NCBI GenBank assembly: GCA_963722585.1
Contig: CAVRNU010000006.1
Coordinates: 1-64,000, forward strand
Direction of reading: 5' to 3'
Length of the DNA stretch: 64,000 bases
Source: KBS-96 sp963722585
Lineage (GTDB): Bacteria; Acidobacteriota; Terriglobia; Bryobacterales; Bryobacteraceae
The notes under the pieces were generated by a model. That model was not told the origin of the DNA. It searched no databases and saw nothing but the letters and a program-made list of their open reading frames with translations. This document shows positions 33,679 through 42,721 of this stretch, in pieces. Within the stretch, counting starts at the first letter, position 1. Each line of letters opens with the position of its first letter. The position numbers and the translations under genes were made by a program.

Positions 33679-34629
33679 TTACGCTACTCCGGCCTTTCGC
33701 ATGACGGCGAGCGTGCTTTCGAGTCCCATCCGTGCGCCCTCCTCAGGCGAAGTTCCAGGCGGAATGCGGCCCAGCGGTTCCGGACTCACGGCGTCGTCGT
33801 AACCGATCTTCTGAAGCGCTTGGAAGAACCCAACTAAATTGATGACGCCTTCACCGGGTAGAAGCCGCTCATTGTCTCGCACGTCTTCAGGCGGCTGTTT
33901 CCTTGCATCCGAAACATGTATGGTAACGATGCGCGATTTGCCGGCGCGAAGAATATCGTCAATTGTCGCGCCGGAGTGATACCAGTGCCACGCGTCGAGC
34001 GTCAAACCGATATTGGGTCCACATTCCTTTGCAAACTCGAGCGCCTCATCCATACGCCAGATAAATTCGTGCGGGAGCCGGGTGTGCATGTACATTGGCC
34101 CAAGAAATTCCAGGCCGAGCCGGACCTTGTACCGAAGCAGGATCTCCGAGACACTGGCTAAACGGTCTTTATAAATCTTCCGCAACTCTGCCTTCGGTGT
34201 TTTGCTCGAAGGTGGCAGCACAGTCATCATGCGTGGGCATCCAATCGCCTCCGCGAATTTCGCGGCATCGGGGAGTTTCGCGAGACCCGCTTGAAGTGCG
34301 GCTTCATCCTGACCGAACACTGGGGCCGGGAATCCGCATATGCCGGGTTTGATCTTTAGTTCGGAAAAAAGCGTGCGTGTCGCGTCCAGTCCTTTAGCCA
34401 TCGCGCTGCTGAGATTAACGTCCACCCCGCCGTAACCGACGCGAGCAGCCAGCCGCGCGAATTCCGGCCATCCGACCAATGGAACTCGCCTGCCATCCTC
34501 TCCAGTCTTGCTTCCAACCAGCGATCCATTGAGCGAAATGAACATGCCGGAACGCGCGCCGAGCAGGATATCGGCCTGGTCAAGGATTGCGATAGTCGCA
34601 GCGGTTTTCAAGAAATCTCTTCGTCTCAT
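33679..34629 (-). CDS. Tat-exported sugar phosphate isomerase/epimerase-like protein (xylose isomerase-like TIM barrel)
   Basis: ATG 34629 starts MRRRDFLKTAATIAIL, a Tat signal; a longer start at 34668 adds nothing useful. 316 residues. TIM-barrel features of the AP-endonuclease-2 fold: VGYGGVDVNLSS, LGLEFLGPMY (metal Glu), IGLTLDAWHWYHSG (Asp/His), IVTIHVSDAR (His), and SPEPLG (final Glu). Such exported proteins in acidobacteria are common near GMC oxidoreductases and may epimerise or dehydrate keto-sugars made by them. Exact reaction unknown. Confidence 0.85.
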   Translation of the reverse strand: MRRRDFLKTAATIAILDQADILLGARSGMFISLNGSLVGSKTGEDGRRVPLVGWPEFARLAARVGYGGVDVNLSSAMAKGLDATRTLFSELKIKPGICGFPAPVFGQDEAALQAGLAKLPDAAKFAEAIGCPRMMTVLPPSSKTPKAELRKIYKDRLASVSEILLRYKVRLGLEFLGPMYMHTRLPHEFIWRMDEALEFAKECGPNIGLTLDAWHWYHSGATIDDILRAGKSRIVTIHVSDARKQPPEDVRDNERLLPGEGVINLVGFFQALQKIGYDDAVSPEPLGRIPPGTSPEEGARMGLESTLAVMRKAGVA

Positions 34630-34675
34630 AGACGCCGTGCCAGAGCCGCGGTTCACGAAACGCATCATGCGTTAC

Positions 34676-37600
34676 TTAAAACATAAGCCGCAGCGCGAAT
34701 TGAATAAGTCGCGGCTGACTGATTGTCGAGCTGATAACCCCAAATTGCGGGTTGCCCAGCGACTCGCCGGGAGGGCCGAACTGCACCCGATTGAATAAAT
34801 TAAAGACCTCGGTACGGAACTGGAGCCCCACCCTTTCCGTTATTGTCGTGTTCTTGGCAAGCGCAAAATCGTAGTTCGCGATGCCCTGCGCGCGCACAGC
34901 CGTAAGAGTGCGGCCCAAATTGCCAAACGTCGCGGCCGGCGGCGCGGTGAAGCAGGACGTATTGAACCACTCCGTAAGTTTTTGGGTCGCCGAACCTGGT
35001 TCGGAGATATTACAGCCATACACATAGTTCGGCCGCGAGCCGCCGCCGAAGGAGTCGGTAATGTTCGATGCTGTCGAAAGCGTTAGCGGGAATCCGGCTT
35101 GGAAAGTGGATATACCATTGATCTCCCAGCCCGAAACCAGCTTGTCGGCCACGCCGCTGATACCGCCGAGGAAGGGCTTGCCCTTCCCAAGGGGCAAGTC
35201 GTAAACATAACTGACGATGAGCATTTGCGGCACGTCGAAGCCGGAAATTGCGCGTTCTTGCCTTAGGTTGTTGTTGTCTTGAATAGTCGCGATCGGACCA
35301 GCTTCGAGCCAACTCATGCCAGTTTCAATGTCTCCGATATTCTTCGCCCAGGTATAAGAACCGAGTATCGTTCCGCCCTGACTGAAACGCTTTTCAAACT
35401 TCACCTGCAATGCATCATATACGTAGTCGAGATTTCCATTATTGTTATTCGTGACGCCGGTGTATTGCGGATACGGGCGGAGCAACTGACCTGCCTGCAC
35501 CGTGGGCTCGGACAACGTTCCATAGGGGATTAGGCCATAGAATGGATTTGTGACCTGTTTCGTTAGAGCGGCAGCGCCAAGCGCTAGATCCGAGTCGGGA
35601 AGTTGATCGAGGACGGGTCCGCCGATGAGGTGCGTTCCTTTTGCTCCGGCATAGGCGGCTTCGAGCGTCATGCTCTCTGCCAGTTGGCGCTGAAGAGTGA
35701 AGTTCCACTGCTGCACGTAGGGGAAATGCTGGTCGCCGGGAATAGGAGCGCTGACGCCCTGTCCGAGATACAGGGTCTGGTAATCCGGATTCCGTCCAGG
35801 TGGCTGAATGATCCCGGTCGGAAACGGGTTGCTCAGCGTGTTCAATGGCGTGAGCTCCGAGTTAATCGTGGGGACCCACGATTGTGTAACGGACGTCAAC
35901 TGGCTGCCGCCCGTACCGTCGTTTTGCGCAAAAAAGATTCCATATCCGGCGCGCACGACCGTTCTATCAGTGAGCCGGTACGCCAGTCCAAGGCGAGGTG
36001 CAAATAGACGCATTGGAACGGCCGCCGCGTACCGGCTCGAATCGGTAGGCGAGTCGACAAGACCGAGGGCCCCCATAAGGTTAGGCATGCCCGCAGCCTG
36101 CGCAATGGGACTTACCACGTTTGGCAGAAACTGGGTGAATCGGTTATACCGCTCCACTTCCGGAAAAGGCAGCTCCCAGCGCAAACCATAATTCAGTGTC
36201 AATTTCCGGCTCGCCTGCCAGGTATCGCCGACAAAAAGGCCCGCGTAATAGTTCCTGTACGAATAAGGATCGGGAGTGACGATATTCCCGCTCGAGCCAT
36301 ATCCGAGCATAAATGAAGCGAAACCCAGGCCGCTGGTTACTCCGTTTACACTTGGGGCTTGCGGGTTGATAGCCGTGGAAAGATTGTCGAATTGATAATA
36401 GCCGCTCCCGACATTACTTTGTATGTAATTCGTGATCTGACGCCTTATTTCGCCGCCGAACTTCAACGTGTGTGAACCCATATTCTTCGTGACATTCGGA
36501 TAAATGGAGTAACTGTCATTTGCCTGCCGGATGACGCTCCCAGCGCCCTGGGTCGAAAAGAGATCGCTGAAGCCAGATACGTCGGGTGTCGGAAGCACCT
36601 TGAACGATACTTCATTGTTCAGCGCTGCTGGCAGTCCAAAAGTTGTTAGATCTGTTCCCAGACTCTTGGGTGTACGGGCATAATCGAATCGCAGAAAGGC
36701 AACCCTGAAATCGAGAATTGTCGTAGGCGATAGCGTATACGTATCGCCAACTACCGCCGAGTTCGTGACCCAGTTCTCGGGACCGCGGTCTTGATAGACA
36801 CCGTCGTTATAAGGGTCTTCCGCCAAACTTAAATTTGTCCAATAGGTGTATCGGGCGAACAATCTCTGCTTCTCACTTAGGCTGTGATCTACACGCGCGT
36901 TAACCTGGTCGTTATTGCCGCCGGTGTCTGCGTTCGTCGTGAAATTGTTAACGTTCGTATACTGCTGGCCCACCGTGTTCGGTTTGCCCCAGTAATTGGC
37001 CAATATCTGTGCCGTGGGATCGAGCCGGTTGGCGGGAATGATATTGCCCGGGAAAGGCGCGCGTGTTGTACTGCCGCTGCAGGAGGCATTACCCAATTGC
37101 CCGCAGGTTGTGAGCGGATCATAAATTGGAATCAGCTGGCCGGACGCATTGTACGTGCTCGAGAAATTCCCCTGCCGTTGTGCGAGTGTAGGAACAGAAT
37201 CGGTGAATGGTATGCCGTAGCGTAAGCGAAAGCCCTCCCAGCCGACGAAGAAGAACGTCTTGTCTTTCTTGATCGGTCCGCCAAGATTTGCGCCGTATTG
37301 ATTCTGCGTGAATGCGGGTGTAGGCAGGCCGGCCGCGTTACTGAAGAACGCGTTCGCATTCAAAACCTTATTTCGAAGAAACTCGTACGCAGTGCCGTGA
37401 AAATTGTTCGATCCGGATTTCGATATGAGATTGATCACGCCGCCCGCGAACCGGCCAAACTCCGGCCCCTCGTCGTTGGTCTGCACCTTGAATTCTTGTA
37501 CGGCGTCCTGTGTAGGGATCAATGCGATGAGACTGCCCTGCGCCACGTTTAACGGAGTGCCATCGTAGAATGTCGCATTCGCGCCCGCAACCGCGCCGGC

Positions 37601-38167
37601 AACTTGATAGTTGCCAAACGAAAAGATATTCTGCCCAGTGGGATTCGTCATGGCATCGCCCTGCGCGACCACGCCAGGTACGAGAGTGACAAGATTGAGC
37701 GGGTTACGGCCGTTCAACGGCATTTCGAGCACCTTGCGCGACTCGATCACGGCTCCTAGTGATGAGGTGTCCGTTTGGAGTAATGGAGTCGTTCCGCTAA
37801 CCTCGACCGTCTGGCCAATCTCCCCCAACTGCATGGTTCCGTCGACCCGGACGGTGGCCTGTACGTCGAGCTCGATGCGATCGCGCGTCAGCCGTTTGAA
37901 GCCTGTTTTTTCCATATCTACGCGATAATTGCCGGGAACCAGATTCGCGAAATCGTAGTTGCCATCCCCGCTGGTTTGCTGGGTGCGCCGTTCCGCGGTT
38001 GCGAGGTTCGTGAGTGTCACTGTGGCATCGGGAACCGATGCGCCAGACGAGTCAGTGACCGTTCCAACGATCGAACCGTAGGAAATCTGGCCTCGTAGCG
38101 ACCCGGTCGATGACGCGAGACAAGCACTTAGTAAAAGAACAAATTTGCTCTTAGTGAATCGGCACAT
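34676..38167 (-). CDS. Oar-type TonB-dependent receptor
   Basis: 1163 residues; ATG 38167 is preceded by GGAGGAG. Signal peptide FVLLLSACLASSTGSLRGQ, carboxypeptidase-like domain ~25-110 (GSIVGTVTDSSGASVPDATVTLTN, YRVDMEKTGFKRL), plug (PTQDAVQEFKVQTNDEGPEFGRFAGGVINLISKSGSNNFHG) and barrel to the last strand RLIQFALRLMF. It is the first gene of a leftward group with the isomerase-like, GMC and subunit-3 genes, so those enzymes may act on what it imports. Confidence 0.92.
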   Translation of the reverse strand: MCRFTKSKFVLLLSACLASSTGSLRGQISYGSIVGTVTDSSGASVPDATVTLTNLATAERRTQQTSGDGNYDFANLVPGNYRVDMEKTGFKRLTRDRIELDVQATVRVDGTMQLGEIGQTVEVSGTTPLLQTDTSSLGAVIESRKVLEMPLNGRNPLNLVTLVPGVVAQGDAMTNPTGQNIFSFGNYQVAGAVAGANATFYDGTPLNVAQGSLIALIPTQDAVQEFKVQTNDEGPEFGRFAGGVINLISKSGSNNFHGTAYEFLRNKVLNANAFFSNAAGLPTPAFTQNQYGANLGGPIKKDKTFFFVGWEGFRLRYGIPFTDSVPTLAQRQGNFSSTYNASGQLIPIYDPLTTCGQLGNASCSGSTTRAPFPGNIIPANRLDPTAQILANYWGKPNTVGQQYTNVNNFTTNADTGGNNDQVNARVDHSLSEKQRLFARYTYWTNLSLAEDPYNDGVYQDRGPENWVTNSAVVGDTYTLSPTTILDFRVAFLRFDYARTPKSLGTDLTTFGLPAALNNEVSFKVLPTPDVSGFSDLFSTQGAGSVIRQANDSYSIYPNVTKNMGSHTLKFGGEIRRQITNYIQSNVGSGYYQFDNLSTAINPQAPSVNGVTSGLGFASFMLGYGSSGNIVTPDPYSYRNYYAGLFVGDTWQASRKLTLNYGLRWELPFPEVERYNRFTQFLPNVVSPIAQAAGMPNLMGALGLVDSPTDSSRYAAAVPMRLFAPRLGLAYRLTDRTVVRAGYGIFFAQNDGTGGSQLTSVTQSWVPTINSELTPLNTLSNPFPTGIIQPPGRNPDYQTLYLGQGVSAPIPGDQHFPYVQQWNFTLQRQLAESMTLEAAYAGAKGTHLIGGPVLDQLPDSDLALGAAALTKQVTNPFYGLIPYGTLSEPTVQAGQLLRPYPQYTGVTNNNNGNLDYVYDALQVKFEKRFSQGGTILGSYTWAKNIGDIETGMSWLEAGPIATIQDNNNLRQERAISGFDVPQMLIVSYVYDLPLGKGKPFLGGISGVADKLVSGWEINGISTFQAGFPLTLSTASNITDSFGGGSRPNYVYGCNISEPGSATQKLTEWFNTSCFTAPPAATFGNLGRTLTAVRAQGIANYDFALAKNTTITERVGLQFRTEVFNLFNRVQFGPPGESLGNPQFGVISSTISQPRLIQFALRLMF

Positions 38168-38425
38168 GGCTTAACTCCTCCGGAAGCCTTTTCTGCGGCA
38201 GCATTTGCTTGTGAATCCCAGCGCAGGCAAGAGATGTCTCTATTGAGACCTCCTTCCTCGTTCACCGCATGACAGAGCGTAGATCGTAAACAGTCTACAC
38301 CCAGCGAGCGAGACCGAAAGTCCTTAATGTCCCTGATGAACTCGGATGTTTAACCACTCGATTCACAAAAGAGATCGATCCAGTTGCCGGGCGTGTAACA
38401 CATAGCGTGATAGGATTACCGAACG
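38168..38425. promoter_or_regulatory. divergent intergenic region between TonB receptor and SDR
   Basis: About 258 bases with no gene. Apart from the receptor's ribosome-binding site at 38172-38178 I see no strong palindrome or promoter consensus; it must hold promoters for both directions. Confidence 0.4.
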
Positions 38426-39175
38426 ATTTCCCTCGATAACAAGATCGCAATTGTGACGGGAGCAGGCAGAGGCATCGGTCGCGCCATTGCACTCGAGCTG
38501 GCCCGCTATCAGGCACACGTGGTGGTCAGCGACATCAATCTCGAGAGTGCCCGGTCCGTTGCCCACGAAGTCGAAACGCTGGGCCGGCAAAGCCTGGCGA
38601 TAGGCGCTGATGTTTCCGATGAGAACGCGGTACAGGAGATGATCGGCCAAACCGTAAAGCGCTTTGCCCGGATCGATATCCTGGTCAACAATGCGGGTGT
38701 CGTGACCACTGGCGCCGTGACGGAAATTACGACCGAGACGTGGGATCGAACGCTAGCGATCAACCTAAAGGGCGTATTTCTTTGCTCGAAAGCCGTATTC
38801 CCTTGCATGGTGGCCCAGCACGAGGGAAGCATCATCAACATTGCTTCCGTGGCGGGAAAGCGCGGGGGCGGCCTGCATGGTAACTCCTGCTATGCCGCGG
38901 CGAAGGGCGGCGTCATCGCATTTACTAAGTCGATTGCGCGCGAAGGCGGTCCCCACAACATCCGTGTCAATGCCATCGCACCAGCGCTCATTGAAACCGA
39001 AATGATCCGCGGTCTGCCTCAGGAGCGGCTCGAGAGTATTCTCGAGAGTTTACCGCTCAGACGCACAGGCAAGGCAGAAGAAGTTGCCACTGCACTGTGT
39101 TTCCTCGCTTCCGATGCGGCCTCGTTTATGACCGGCGAGATTATGGATGTCGATGGCGGATTGATGATGGACTAA
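38426..39175 (+). CDS. short-chain dehydrogenase/reductase, apparent ATT start
   Basis: The conserved first strand (SLDNKIAIVTGAGRGIG) lies upstream of any ATG/GTG/TTG start except the GTG inside IVTG at 38453, which would delete it. An in-frame stop at 38411 leaves ATT 38426 as the best start, with TAGGA ten bases upstream; ~249 residues. Classical SDR motifs: TGAGRGIG (NAD(P) binding), NNAG, and the catalytic Ser with YAAAK. Closes with DVDGGLMMD. Likely oxidises a sugar, sugar lactone or sugar acid in the neighbouring sugar-acid locus. Either ATT is used or an ATG was mutated or misread. Confidence 0.85.
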   Translation: MSLDNKIAIVTGAGRGIGRAIALELARYQAHVVVSDINLESARSVAHEVETLGRQSLAIGADVSDENAVQEMIGQTVKRFARIDILVNNAGVVTTGAVTEITTETWDRTLAINLKGVFLCSKAVFPCMVAQHEGSIINIASVAGKRGGGLHGNSCYAAAKGGVIAFTKSIAREGGPHNIRVNAIAPALIETEMIRGLPQERLESILESLPLRRTGKAEEVATALCFLASDAASFMTGEIMDVDGGLMMD

Positions 39176-39189
39176 GAGGAAGTGGCCTC

Positions 39190-41358
39190 TTAAGCGGTTG
39201 GCAGCCAGATCGACATCTCAGTCGGGCCGCGGTTATCCCAGCAGAAATAGGGCAGCATGCGTACGCTAACGCGCTGGGGCGGCGCGCTGCTGATGTCTCG
39301 GTACAGATCGGTTCCCCAATTCCTGTGCTCGTGCTTCAGGATTTCGCCTTCGAGAGCGGTCACTTGAATTTCGCCAATTCTGTACGGTACCGGGCGGAAT
39401 TCAACATTGCGGGGAATCGCAACGTCGGCTATATCAACGCCGTCACCTAAGTCAGGTGATTCGATGCAGTACACCACTGGCCCGCGGAGGACGGCAACTT
39501 GACCTCGGGTCTCCTCGATAAGCTTGTGTCCTTCGACCAGACGAACCTGCATAGGCAGCACGAGTTCGACTACATCACCGGCAGACCAGTTTCTTCGCAG
39601 CGGGAAGTACTGCCCGGGCTCCAGGTTAGATTCCTCGATCTGCTTATTTGCGCCGGACCGCACGAGAACCGAGGCACCCCGCGCCCAAGGCGGAATGCGC
39701 AACATGAGTGAAAACTCAGCGGGAGTCTTCGGTGTTACGAAGATCGTTATTTCGCTATTCCACGGATAGCCGGTCTTCTGCGTGAGGGACACTTCTGTCC
39801 CATTGCCGAGAGAGGCGCTCCACTTGTTGGCTCCGTACAGCACAGTCCACACGGCCTCGTTAGTCACGCAGTAGGCGTAGCAGTTAGTCTCCGCGACCGT
39901 TCGCGCGATATTCGGCGGGCAGCAGTAGGATCGGAAATACTTCTGTCTTCCGGGCGGGTACCGCATTCGGAACGGCAAGTTGTTGCTTCTTCTCAGGGCG
40001 TTGGAATAAAAGAAGCGAGTTCCGTCCAGGCTCATCCCCGAAAAGATGCCATTGATCAGCGTGCTCTCCAGAAGGTTAGCGTATTTGGCGTCTCCGGTAA
40101 TCTGGAGCATTCGCCAGTGCCATAGGACGCAGCCGACGGTTGCGCAGCTTTCGTTATAGCTGGTCAGGTTGGGCAGTTCATATTCTCTTCCATAGGCCTG
40201 GCTCACGAAGTGCACGGCATCGGGCGACGATTCCTTTTCAGCTCCGGTCATTGTCTTCTCGCCCTTAGCCGTCAGCTCTTGGAGGAGGCCGCTGCCGTAA
40301 GTACTCGGAGACGTTCCCGTGTTCAGCGCACCCGTTGCGCCGGTGATATAGAGCTTGTGAGAAACCACGTCTTCCCAGATCGCGCTCAGTGCCGACCAAA
40401 GCGTCTCATCGCCGGTCTCTGCGTAAACGTCCGCCGCGCCGGCGTATAGGTAATTCGCTCTCACCGCATGCCCGACGGCCTTCGTTTGTTGGCGGAATGG
40501 CTGACGCTCCTGATTTTGATCTGTGCCGTTCTCAACGAGATCACGCATATTTATAAACTTTTTTCCCAACTCAAGGTACCTGGTATCGCCGGTTGTCCGG
40601 TACATTTCAATGATGCCCATATAGTGGGAAGGACAGATGTCGAACCTCGCAAGATCGGGCGTGGGATTGGCGAATGTTGCGCATAGAAAATCACTGAGTT
40701 TCACAGCGATGTCCAGCAGCGAGCGCTTTCCCGTAACCCTGTAGTGAAGACAGGCGGCCGTCATGAGGTGGCCACAGTTGTAGGTCTCGAAGTCGATCGC
40801 GTTCTCGAACGGTTTCGCGTCGGCTCGCCCGCGCCGTTTTTCCAAAGTGAGGCGCGTAAAGATATAGCCGTCACTCTGCTGAGCTCTTCCGATTACCGAA
40901 ATAACCTGGTCGATAAGACTACCCAACTGCGGGTCTCGGGTCACGCTAAAAGAGGCGGTGGCCGCCTCCAGCCACTTGTAAAAGTCGCCGTCTGAAAAGC
41001 CGGCGCCCTCGAGGCCGCCCTCTGGCAGCTCACCTGTCGCGCGAAGGAAGTTGGCATAATGGACACCTTCCATCTCATGCCACAGATGCTGGATTGTTGC
41101 GTGGGCGCAAGTATCGAAGCGTTCTGCCCAAAGACCGGAAGTCCACTGAACGGAGTCCACATCGACGCTCTTCAGCTTCATGTGTGGACTCTGCAGGTTG
41201 TTTGTGATCCCCTTTCCTTGGGGTAAGCGATCTGATTTGCGCGAAGGCGGCACTGGCGTTGATGGTTCTTGCGCTGCCAACGAGGCGGCGCCCATCGAGA
41301 TTTCGACCGCCTTCAAAAAATTACGCCGGGAAACGGAGAGGAGTGATTTCGTTCTCAT
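39190..41358 (-). CDS. exported GH127 beta-L-arabinofuranosidase
   Basis: 722 residues. N-terminal SVSRRNFLKAVEISMGAASLAAQ is a Tat signal. The GH127 (DUF1680) alpha/alpha barrel runs from ~65 to ~500, followed by two beta-sandwich domains. The zinc/catalytic set known from HypBA1 (Glu, Cys, Cys, Cys) is visible as YNESC (E403, C405) and YCCPPN (C479, C480); ETYNCGH near 191-197 is also conserved. It should release beta-L-arabinofuranose from plant glycans or related sugars. Convergent with the SDR, divergent from the RuBisCO-like trio. Confidence 0.9.
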   Translation of the reverse strand: MRTKSLLSVSRRNFLKAVEISMGAASLAAQEPSTPVPPSRKSDRLPQGKGITNNLQSPHMKLKSVDVDSVQWTSGLWAERFDTCAHATIQHLWHEMEGVHYANFLRATGELPEGGLEGAGFSDGDFYKWLEAATASFSVTRDPQLGSLIDQVISVIGRAQQSDGYIFTRLTLEKRRGRADAKPFENAIDFETYNCGHLMTAACLHYRVTGKRSLLDIAVKLSDFLCATFANPTPDLARFDICPSHYMGIIEMYRTTGDTRYLELGKKFINMRDLVENGTDQNQERQPFRQQTKAVGHAVRANYLYAGAADVYAETGDETLWSALSAIWEDVVSHKLYITGATGALNTGTSPSTYGSGLLQELTAKGEKTMTGAEKESSPDAVHFVSQAYGREYELPNLTSYNESCATVGCVLWHWRMLQITGDAKYANLLESTLINGIFSGMSLDGTRFFYSNALRRSNNLPFRMRYPPGRQKYFRSYCCPPNIARTVAETNCYAYCVTNEAVWTVLYGANKWSASLGNGTEVSLTQKTGYPWNSEITIFVTPKTPAEFSLMLRIPPWARGASVLVRSGANKQIEESNLEPGQYFPLRRNWSAGDVVELVLPMQVRLVEGHKLIEETRGQVAVLRGPVVYCIESPDLGDGVDIADVAIPRNVEFRPVPYRIGEIQVTALEGEILKHEHRNWGTDLYRDISSAPPQRVSVRMLPYFCWDNRGPTEMSIWLPTA

Positions 41359-41425
41359 AGGCGCGTACCAGAATCCAAAAACATCAGTTTATTGAAGTCA
41401 CAAGGAAGGGCGGAAAGCGAGTGGT

Positions 41426-42721
41426 ATGATTGGCGCGCTTATGCCTTCCATACCCAACAGCGAGGCACGCGTTCGCGCGCGCTACTGGATTGAGACCGCA
41501 TATCCGTTGCAGCAAGCCGCCGAAACAATGGCCGGCGAACAGTCTACCGGAACGTTTGTCCGCGTCCCTGGCGAAACCGATGAACTGCGCGAAAACCACG
41601 CCGCACGGGTGGAAAGCATTCGCGAGCTCGACTCAGTTTCGACGCCCTCGCTACCTGGCGCTGGAATGCCTAAAGGCAAGCCAGTCTATCGCCGCGCAGA
41701 AGTGTCACTTTCGTGGTCACTTTCGAACATGGGCCCGTCGCTACCCAACCTGTTGGCCACCGTGGCCGGCAATCTCTTTGAGCTGAAGCCTTTCTCCGGG
41801 CTTAAATTGCTGGACATAACAGTGCCTGCCGAATTTCTCGATCGCTATCAGGGTCCGCAGTTTGGTGTAGAGGGAACGCGAGAGCTTTCGGGTGTATACG
41901 GGCGCCCGCTGATCGGCACCATCATCAAGCCTAGTGTCGGTCTTTCGCCTGAAGCCACGGCGCAGCTCGTCGACACGCTTGCCAAGAGCGGCATCGATTT
42001 CATCAAGGACGATGAACTGCAAGCAGATGGACCGCATTGCCCATTTGGTGAGCGTTTGCGGCGGGTGATGGAGGTGATCGAACGGCACGCCGATCGCAAC
42101 GGCCGGAAGGTGATGTACGCGTGCAACATCACTGGCGAGATGGACGAGATGTTGCGCAGGCATGATGCCGTGATGGCGGCTGGAGGCACGTGCGTCATGG
42201 TAAGTATCAATAGCGTCGGTCTGCCCGCGGTTGCGGCGCTCCGGCGACACTCGCTACTAGCGATTCACGCTCACCGCAACGGGTGGGGGATGTATGGACG
42301 GTCGCCGGCAATCGGAATGAGCTACATCGCTTACCAAAAGTTCTGGCGGCTGGCCGGTGTGGACCATATGCATGTGAACGGGCTGCGCAACAAATTCTGC
42401 GAAGACGACGCGAGCGTTATTGCTTCCGCGCGCGAGTGCCTGACGCCAATGTTTGCGGAGCCTGGCCGCGGGTGCGAGGTCATGCCTGTATTCTCATCCG
42501 GACAATCGGCACGGCAAGCGCCGGACACATACAAGGCGCTGGGTAGCACGGACCTGATCTTCGCATGCGGCGGCGGATTAATGGCGCATCCTGGCGGGGT
42601 TGCCGCGGGGGTGCGAAGCCTGCAGCAAGCATGGGAGGCGGCAGTCGCAGGAATTTCGTTGGAGCGCTTTGCCGGCGAGCACGAGGAACTCCGCCAGGCA
42701 CTCGCCGCTTTCGCGTCATGA
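41426..42721 (+). CDS. RuBisCO-like protein, candidate 3-oxo-isoapionate-4-phosphate decarboxylase or transcarboxylase/hydrolase
   Basis: 431 residues from ATG 41426 (ATG 41441 possible). RuBisCO large-subunit fold: IGTIIKPSVGLSP, GIDFIKDDELQ, HAHRNGWGMYGRSP, DHMHVNGLRNKF, and the phosphate-binding FACGGGLMAHPGG. The carbamylated lysine and metal ligands are kept (K194, D196, E197), as is the K175-equivalent K168, but the second lysine of KPK is Ser (S170), so it is not a CO2-fixing RuBisCO. The next two genes, kinase and apionate-oxidoisomerase-like, point to the D-apiose pathway RLPs (OiaX or OiaT). Which of the two reactions is not decidable here. Confidence 0.8.
   Translation: MIGALMPSIPNSEARVRARYWIETAYPLQQAAETMAGEQSTGTFVRVPGETDELRENHAARVESIRELDSVSTPSLPGAGMPKGKPVYRRAEVSLSWSLSNMGPSLPNLLATVAGNLFELKPFSGLKLLDITVPAEFLDRYQGPQFGVEGTRELSGVYGRPLIGTIIKPSVGLSPEATAQLVDTLAKSGIDFIKDDELQADGPHCPFGERLRRVMEVIERHADRNGRKVMYACNITGEMDEMLRRHDAVMAAGGTCVMVSINSVGLPAVAALRRHSLLAIHAHRNGWGMYGRSPAIGMSYIAYQKFWRLAGVDHMHVNGLRNKFCEDDASVIASARECLTPMFAEPGRGCEVMPVFSSGQSARQAPDTYKALGSTDLIFACGGGLMAHPGGVAAGVRSLQQAWEAAVAGISLERFAGEHEELRQALAAFAS

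Noticed and set aside
41426..42721. true CO2-fixing RuBisCO
   Set aside because: The second lysine of KPK is Ser, no small subunit or phosphoribulokinase is present, and the neighbours are sugar-acid enzymes.
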